Shown here in pieces: positions 57,851 through 64,000 of a stretch of 64,000 nucleotides of DNA. The stretch's first letter is position 1, and each line of letters starts with the position of its first letter. The translations under genes and the position numbers were made by a program. This DNA is from Selenomonas sp. (GTDB taxonomy: Bacteria; Bacillota; Negativicutes; Selenomonadales; Selenomonadaceae), in contig JAKVOG010000005.1 of the NCBI GenBank assembly GCA_022482925.1, forward strand, positions 124,001 to 188,000, given 5' to 3'. The notes beneath the pieces are model-generated. The model had not been told where the DNA came from, ran no database searches, and worked only from the letters and a program-made list of their open reading frames with translations.

Positions 57851-60460
57851 TCACTCATCTTTGCCGCAGCAATTCTTGTATTTCTTGCCACTGCCGCACG
57901 GGCACGGATCATTGCGGCCGACTTTCTTCCCATCGGAAGTCGTCGGTTTCTTCTTGGCCTCAGCCGCACTGACATCATCACCATGCGAAGCCTGGGCATT
58001 CTGCAGATGATCCGACAGCTGCGAACGCTGCTGCTCGATGGTTTTCTCCATCTTCTGCTTCTGCGTCTCGTTTGCCTGCTGGGCATCATTCATAGCCTGC
58101 TGCTGTTCCGGTGTCACGATGCTGACATGATACATGAGCGAAGCAATCTGATCCTGGATCGCTGCTTCCATCTCGCTGAACATATCGAGCGCCTCGATCT
58201 TGTACTCAACCAGCGGATTGCGCTGACCATAAGCACGAAGATTGATACCTTCACGCAGCATATCCATATGATTCAGATGTTCCATCCATTTATTGTCGAC
58301 CACACGAAGCATGACGACCTTCTCGAGCTCACGCATGTTCTCTTCGCCGAAGAGCAGCTCGCGCTGACGGTAACCGTCCTCTGCGACCTTCTCCAGGGCA
58401 TCCTTGAGATCGTCGCGGCTCATCTCGACCAGTTCTTCCTTCTTGAGCTTGCCAGCCGGCGCATAGATCTTCTCGGCATCTTCGATGAGATGATCGAGCT
58501 GCCATTCCTCCGGATAAAGCTGCTCATTGGCATACTGGGCCATCTCTTCCTTGATGATATGGTTGACCATGCCCATGATGTTCTCACGCAGGTTGTCCCC
58601 GGTGAGGATCTTGCGGCGCTCGCCATACATGACTTCACGCTGCTGGTTCATGACATCATCGTACTCCAGGACATGTTTACGAATGTCGAAGTTGCGCGCC
58701 TCGACCTTCTTCTGTGCATGCTCGATGGAGTTGGTGATGAGCTTATGCTCGATCGGCTCGTCCTCTTCCATGCCCAGTTTGTCCATCATGCCGGAGATGC
58801 GCTCGGATGCGAACAGACGCAGCAGATCGTCTTCGAGCGACAGGAAGAAGCGGGATGCCCCCGGATCGCCCTGACGGCCGGAACGGCCACGCAGCTGGTT
58901 ATCGATACGGCGGGACTCATGACGCTCCGTACCGACGATGAAGAGACCGCCCAGGTCCGCTACACCCTCGCCGAGCTTGATATCCGTACCACGACCAGCC
59001 ATGTTGGTGGCGATGGTTACCGCACCGCGCTGACCAGCGTCAGCGATGATCTCAGCTTCCTTCTCATGGAACTTCGCATTCAATACATTATGAGGAATCC
59101 CGTGATGCTTGAGTGCGGCACTGAGTTCCTCGGACTGCGTGATGGAGGTCGTACCGATCAGGACCGGCTGTCCCTTCTCATACAGTTCCTTGACAAAGTT
59201 GCCAACGGCCTTATATTTGGCCCGCTTCGTCTTATAGATGAGATCCGGATAGTCCGTACGCATGACCGGCTTATTCGTCGGCACCACGATAACGGACAGA
59301 TTATAGATCTTGATGAACTCGTCTTCCTCAGTCTTGGCCGTACCGGTCATACCAGCCAGCTTGTCATACATACGGAAGTAATTCTGGAACGTGATCGTCG
59401 CGAGCGTCTGTGACTCACGCTGGATCTTGACGCCCTCTTTGGCCTCGATAGCCTGATGCAGACCATCCGAATAACGGCGGCCTTCCATCAGACGGCCCGT
59501 GAACTCATCAACGATGATGACTTCAGCCATTGCGCACCACATAATCGCGGTCGCGCTTCATGAGTGCCTTGGCACGCAGGGCAGCCGTGAAGCAGTGCGA
59601 CAGCTCGATGTTCTCCGGCGCATACAGATTGTTGATTCCGAGGATCTTCTCGATCTTCGGCACCGTGCTGTCGGCTGCCGCTACCGTCTTCTGCTTCTCA
59701 TCAAGGGTATAGTCTGCCCCTTCCTTAAGGCCGGCTACTGCCTTGGCCATCACGGCATACATATCCGTCGACTTGGCACCAGGACCGGAAATGATCAGCG
59801 GGGTACGGGCTTCATCAATGAGGATGGAGTCCACCTCATCGACGATGGCATAGTTCAGGTCGCGCTGAACCATCTGATCCTGATAGATGACCATGTTGTC
59901 ACGCAGATAATCGAAACCGAACTCGTTGTTCGTACCGAACGTCACATCACAGCTATACGCATATTTACGCTCCGGGAAATCCATGTCATGGACGACCAGA
60001 CCAACGTCAGCCCCAGGAAACGATACAGCTTACCCATCTCCTCGCTATCGCGGCGAGCCAGGTAATCATTGACCGTGATCATGTGTACGCCCTTGCCCGT
60101 CAGGGCATTGAGGTATACCGGCAGCGTTGCTACCAGGGTTTTACCTTCACCAGTACGCATCTCTGCGATCCGGCCTTCATGCAGACACATACCACCAATG
60201 AGCTGTACATCGAAATGACGCATGCCCAATACACGGCGGGAACCTTCACGTACCACGGCAAAGGCCTCCGGCAGCAGGTCGTCCAGCGTTTCGCCATTTG
60301 CAAGCCGCTCCTTGAACTTATTCGTCAGTCCGGTCAGCTTGTCATCCGTCAGATTTTCCATCTGCGGTTCCAGTGCGTTGATTTTCTCGACAACCTCGCG
60401 ATAACGGGCTATTTCTTTATCGTTATTGTCGCCCAAGAATCTTTTGAGAAATCCCAGCAA
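57851..60460 (-). CDS. secA: Preprotein translocase ATPase SecA (two apparent frameshifts)
   Basis: Motor of the Sec export pathway. Walker [37 protein letters not shown], the C-terminal ATPase half ([26 protein letters not shown]) and a SEC-C zinc tail ([18 protein letters not shown]) are present. The frame breaks near 60022 (one base missing, [14 protein letters not shown]) and near 59535 (DYVVRNG then [11 protein letters not shown]). Corrected length is about 870 residues. The start is the TTG at 60458-60460, preceded by AAGGAG. An excellent promoter is upstream. Confidence 0.96.
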
Positions 60461-60498
60461 ACAAAATCACTCCTTCTTATAAGTAGTCTTACCTTACA

Positions 60499-60527
60499 AT
60501 ATTATCAGACTGCCTGCTATAAGTCAA
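60499..60527 (-). promoter_or_regulatory. Sigma-A promoter of secA-prfB
   Basis: TTGACT (60522-60527), 17 bases, TAATAT (60499-60504) on the minus strand, about 40 bases before the secA start. Confidence 0.8.
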
Positions 60528-60551
60528 TGAAAGGCCCCTGGACCGGCGAAT

Positions 60552-61269
60552 CTACTCCGCCTCATCCTCACGCACCAGCCGGTAACCGATCCCGACATGC
60601 GTCTGGATATAGTGCGGCGTCCCCGGTGCCGATTCCAGTTTCTTGCGCAGGGCAACCATGAATACGCGCAGGGAAGCGACATCACTTGGCAGGCTGCTGC
60701 CCCAAACCTTGCGCAGGATATACTGATGGGTCAGTACCTTGCCGGCATTCTCGGCCAGCGCACACAGCAGCTTGTATTCGATCGGGGTAAGATGGATCTC
60801 CTGCCCCTGCACATAGACCAGATGCGCCTCATAGTCGATGCGCAGTTTCCCGTTGAGGAACTCCTTCGCCTCAGCCGGCGCCTCGTCATGCTGCTGGATA
60901 AGCCCCAGACGGCGGATTGTCGCCCGCAGCCGCGCCAGCAGTTCATTCACACTGAACGGCTTCGTGATATAGTCATCCGCTCCCGCATCCAGCGCCTCGA
61001 TCTTATCCGCATCATCCGTGCGGGCACTGATGACCAGAATCGGAAGCTCGGACCAGCTGCGCAGCTTCTCGATGACTTCCGTGCCATCCATATCCGGCAG
61101 ACCAAGATCCAGGAACAGGATGTCCGGCTTATCCGCTGCGGCTGTCAGGAGCGCCTGTTTGCCAGTCTCCGCCGTCAGACAGCCGTAGCCCTTGGATTCC
61201 AGCGTCACCTTGATCAGATTGCGGATGGCCTTTATCATCCTCAACCACCAGTATCGTCGGATTACTCAT
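60552..61269 (-). CDS. kdpE: KdpE-like response regulator (one apparent frameshift)
   Basis: OmpR-family regulator of potassium-uptake genes. The receiver has the phospho-acceptor in LFLDLGLPDMDG and KPFSVNELLARLRA; the winged helix reads IHLTPIEYKLLCALAENAGKVLTHQYILRKVWG. The true start MSNPTILVVEDDKAIRN is joined to the rest by removing one A from AAA near 61232. The ATG at 61267-61269 overlaps nothing but lies 4 bases after the kdpD stop, so the two are coupled. Length about 238 residues. Confidence 0.92.
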
Positions 61270-61272
61270 CAA

Positions 61273-63934
61273 TCATGCTCCTTCCAAGTCCAGTATTATT
61301 TCGAAAACCGTCCCCTGCGGTGCATTATCATGCACCGAGATCTTCCCGCCATGCGCCTCCACGATGGCCCGGCAGAGCGTCAGCCCAATGCCCAGACCAC
61401 GACGGGAATCCGTGCTGTGTATCTTGCCGGTCCCGAATTCATCGAAAATATGGGCCCGCAGGGCTGCCGGGATCCCCGGCCCCTGATCGGCCACCTCGAG
61501 GATGGCCCGGCCATTGTCTTTGCGGGCTGAAATTGACAGCAGGCGTCCCCACTGGCGTATATTTCATCGCATTGTCGAGCAGATTAATGAATACCTGCAC
61601 CAGCAGACGCCCATCTGCCCGAACCATCATATAATCATCCTCGAGCCGGACCTGCAGGGGATATTTCTCCCGCCGGCGGCCGATATGCGTCAGGGCCTCC
61701 TGGATGATATCGGCCAGCATCTCCGGCTCCAGCCGGATCTGCATCGTACCATTCTTGATCCGCGTGACGGCCAGCAGGTTTCTCGACCATATTCGTCAGC
61801 CAGCGCGCATCGTTGGCAATATCCTGGCAGAGCTCCTGCTTCTGCCCCAGTGGCAGGTTCTCCCCCTCATCCTGCAGCAGCTCCGCATTGCCCGCAATCG
61901 TGGTCAGCGGTGTCCGCAGGTCATGCGAGATGCCGCGCAAAAGATTACCGCGCAGCTGCTCCTGCCGGGCTGCGAGCTCCACCTCACGGCGCCGCTGGCT
62001 CTGATGCTCCTTCTCCAGCGCCAGCGCGCAGCTGTCGAGGATAGAGAGCACAACGTTGTATTCAAACGCAGTCAGCCGGCTGCCATCAAGGGCAATGCCG
62101 ACCACAGCCAGCACGGCAGCATTGCCCCGCACGGCCAGATACAGGCATTTCGCCCCCGGCAGGGTCTGCGTCCCCGCGCCGGCATGCTTGTTGTTCTTAT
62201 AGACCCAGGCCGCCAGTGCCTGCTCATCGGCCGTCACATACTCCGTCAGACCGCGTCCCTGTTTCCTCATGCGCATAGAACTCCGGCTGGAACACTTCAC
62301 CATCATAGACCACGATGGGCTTATCCAGCAGCCGTTCCAGCTGGCGGGACAATGCCTGATAGATCTCGCGCTTGCCCTCGGCCTGCTGCAGCAGGCTGCT
62401 CGTCTCGAGCAGGACCTCCGTGCGGTACGCCTTGCGGGAAGCCAGCTCGGCCTGCCGGTGCACCTTGCGGGTCAGGAAGCCCGTGATCAGCGAGACCAGG
62501 AACAGCATCGCAAAGGTCACCAGATCCCCCGGATCGAATACGACAAACGTATAGCGCGGTTCACTGAAGAAGAAATTGACCACCAGCACGCTGCCGACCG
62601 AGACGAGCAGGCTGTAGCGCCAGCCGGTCGTAAGCATGGCCGGTGCCAGTGCCGCCAGGATATAGATCAGCACGATGTTCTCGGTCTCGATCTGCCAGGT
62701 CAGGCAGATGAGCCCCACCAGGGTACATACGCCCAGCGAAGCCACCACGATGCCCAGATCCCGGAGATTTCGCCAGGGTTCCACGCCCCCGCCCGGCTTC
62801 GCATGGGTACGGGGCACATAGCTTCCCACCATCTTGTCCGGGATGATATAGATATCCAGCTGCGGCACGAGTTCCGTCAGCCGTTCCGAAAAGGTCGGCT
62901 TCACGAAGAAGAAGCCCCGCTTCGTCGTCGAGCGCCCCAGCACGACCTTCGAGATGCGCGCCTGCTTGACATACTCCGCAATCTGCCAGGCAACATCCTC
63001 ACCATAGACCGTCACGATATTCGCCCCGAATGAACGGGCCAGTTTCGTATTGGCCTCCAGCCGCCGCTGATCCGATGCCGACAGTTGCGGGAAATCCGGC
63101 GTCTCGACGAACAGAGCGGTAAAGGTACCACCAAAGGCCGCCGCCATACGGGCTGCCGTACGGATGACCTTCGGATTCGACGGAGAACTGGACAGACAGA
63201 TCAGGATATGCTCCTCAATCGGCACCTGCCGGCCGGACTCACGGCGGCTGACCCGGTCGGCCATCCGCCGCAGGGCAACCTCCCGCAAAGCCGTAAGGTT
63301 GTCCCGCACAAAGAAGCTCTCCAGCGCAGCCGTCGGCCGGGCATAGATCTTGCCCTCGCGCAGCCGCATGATCAGATCATCCGGCTCAATATCCACGAGC
63401 TCAACCTGATCCGCACCATCGAACACCTCATCGGCAATGCGCTCACGCACGATGACACCGGTAATGGAAGCGACCATATCATTGAGGCTTTCAATGTGCT
63501 GGACATTCACCGAGGTATAGACATCGATGCCGGCCCGCAGCAGCTTCCTCCACATCCTGCACCCGCTTCTGATGCCGGCAGAACGGCGCATTGGTATGCG
63601 CGAGCTCATCGACCAGGATCAGCTGCGGCTTGCGCGCGAGTGCTGCGTCAAGATCCAGCTCATGAAGCTCAATGTCATGATACCTGCCGCTCTTGACCGG
63701 CAGGCACTCCAGCCCTTCAAGCAAAGCCGTCGTAGCCGGCCGCTGATGCGGTTCCACATAACCGCAGACCACATCCACGCCCTCCGCCTTCGCCGTCTGA
63801 GCCGCCTCCAGCATCGCATAAGTCTTACCGACCCCTGCCGCATAGCCAAAGAATATCTTCAGTTTTCCCTGTCCACTTTTTACTTCTTCCTGCTGAATCC
63901 GTTCCAAGATCCGCTCCGGCGTTTCCCGTTCCAC
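61273..63934 (-). CDS. kdpD: KdpD-like sensor histidine kinase (four apparent frameshifts)
   Basis: Potassium/turgor sensor of about 886 residues after repair. The N-terminal KdpD domain has Walker A FGYAAGVGKTYAMLEAAQ and VDELAHTNAP. A USP-like domain, four membrane helices (LGIVVASLGVCTLVGLICL and on), a GAF-like domain, HisKA with the acceptor in GISHDLRTPLTTIAGNAELL and the ATPase domain (INLLDNAMKYTP, DQGPGIP, GLGIGLTLCRAIVEAHGG) follow. The frame breaks near 63545, 62262, 61780 and 61545. The start is a GTG at 63934. No kdpFABC genes are in the window; they may lie beyond the right edge. Confidence 0.92.
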
Positions 63935-64000
63935 AACCTCATCTCGCTTTCTTCATCACCATTATTATCATTATTGTAGCATAGCCCCCCAAAAGAACCA

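Noticed and set aside
57983-59413. Long + strand open frame of 476 codons opposite secA
   Set aside because: It lies wholly within secA, is Leu/Ile/His-rich without domains, and is interrupted relative to the secA frameshift positions only by chance.

Overview
The window looks like chromosome from a diderm Firmicute of the class Negativicutes, most likely a Selenomonas-like member of the Selenomonadales. Gene order is Firmicute: hrcA-grpE-dnaK-dnaJ-prmA-rsmE-mtaB-hinT-rpsU-yqeY, lepA-hemW, ftsEX, secA-prfB and csaB, with a perfect CIRCE operator and sigma-A promoters. It also encodes a TolC outer-membrane channel with a MacAB-type pump, which needs an outer membrane. No prophage, transposase, CRISPR array, tRNA or rRNA gene was seen.

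Layout. 1-6.5 kb: Tat translocase genes, a polyprenyl diphosphate synthase, a floA-nfeD membrane operon and a chemoreceptor. 6.5-7.4 kb: no protein gene, but a ~560-base structured element (ncRNA copy 1). 7.4-16.8 kb: the heat-shock and translation cluster, controlled at its head by HrcA/CIRCE. 16.9-20.1 kb: three cell-envelope genes (alginate-lyase-like, SxxK serine hydrolase, polysaccharide deacetylase) lying inside the usual hrcA-hemW-lepA neighbourhood. 20.2-27.5 kb: hemW, lepA, rpsT, a MATE pump, a SEC-C protein and a cell-wall amidase. 27.6-34.9 kb: a polar amino-acid ABC importer whose binding-protein gene is separated from its permease and ATPase genes by a histidine kinase/response regulator/solute-binding protein cassette. 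35-40.8 kb: an HD-GYP protein and a TolC-MacA-MacB efflux operon. 40.97-41.38 kb: ncRNA copy 2. 41.5-46.6 kb: recQ, adenine deaminase and a lone flagellin gene. 46.6-50.5 kb: ftsE-ftsX-M23 endopeptidase-ctpA, a divisome peptidoglycan-hydrolysis operon. 50.6-60.5 kb: an unrecognised 700-residue protein, csaB, DUF5693, DUF2993, prfB and secA. 60.5-63.9 kb: kdpE and kdpD.

The most unusual content is the pair of paralogous non-coding elements. Both lie on the + strand and share long, almost identical blocks. They fold into the same long helices, with one compensatory base-pair change, a length-variable hairpin and a probable pseudoknot. I do not recognise the family.

A second general feature is about 29 apparent single-base frameshifts in 13 genes, including dnaK, dnaJ, secA, prmA and kdpD. 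Most sit at short homopolymers and can be repaired with one base. They look like sequencing or consensus errors rather than gene decay, so each broken gene is annotated here as one reconstructed gene.
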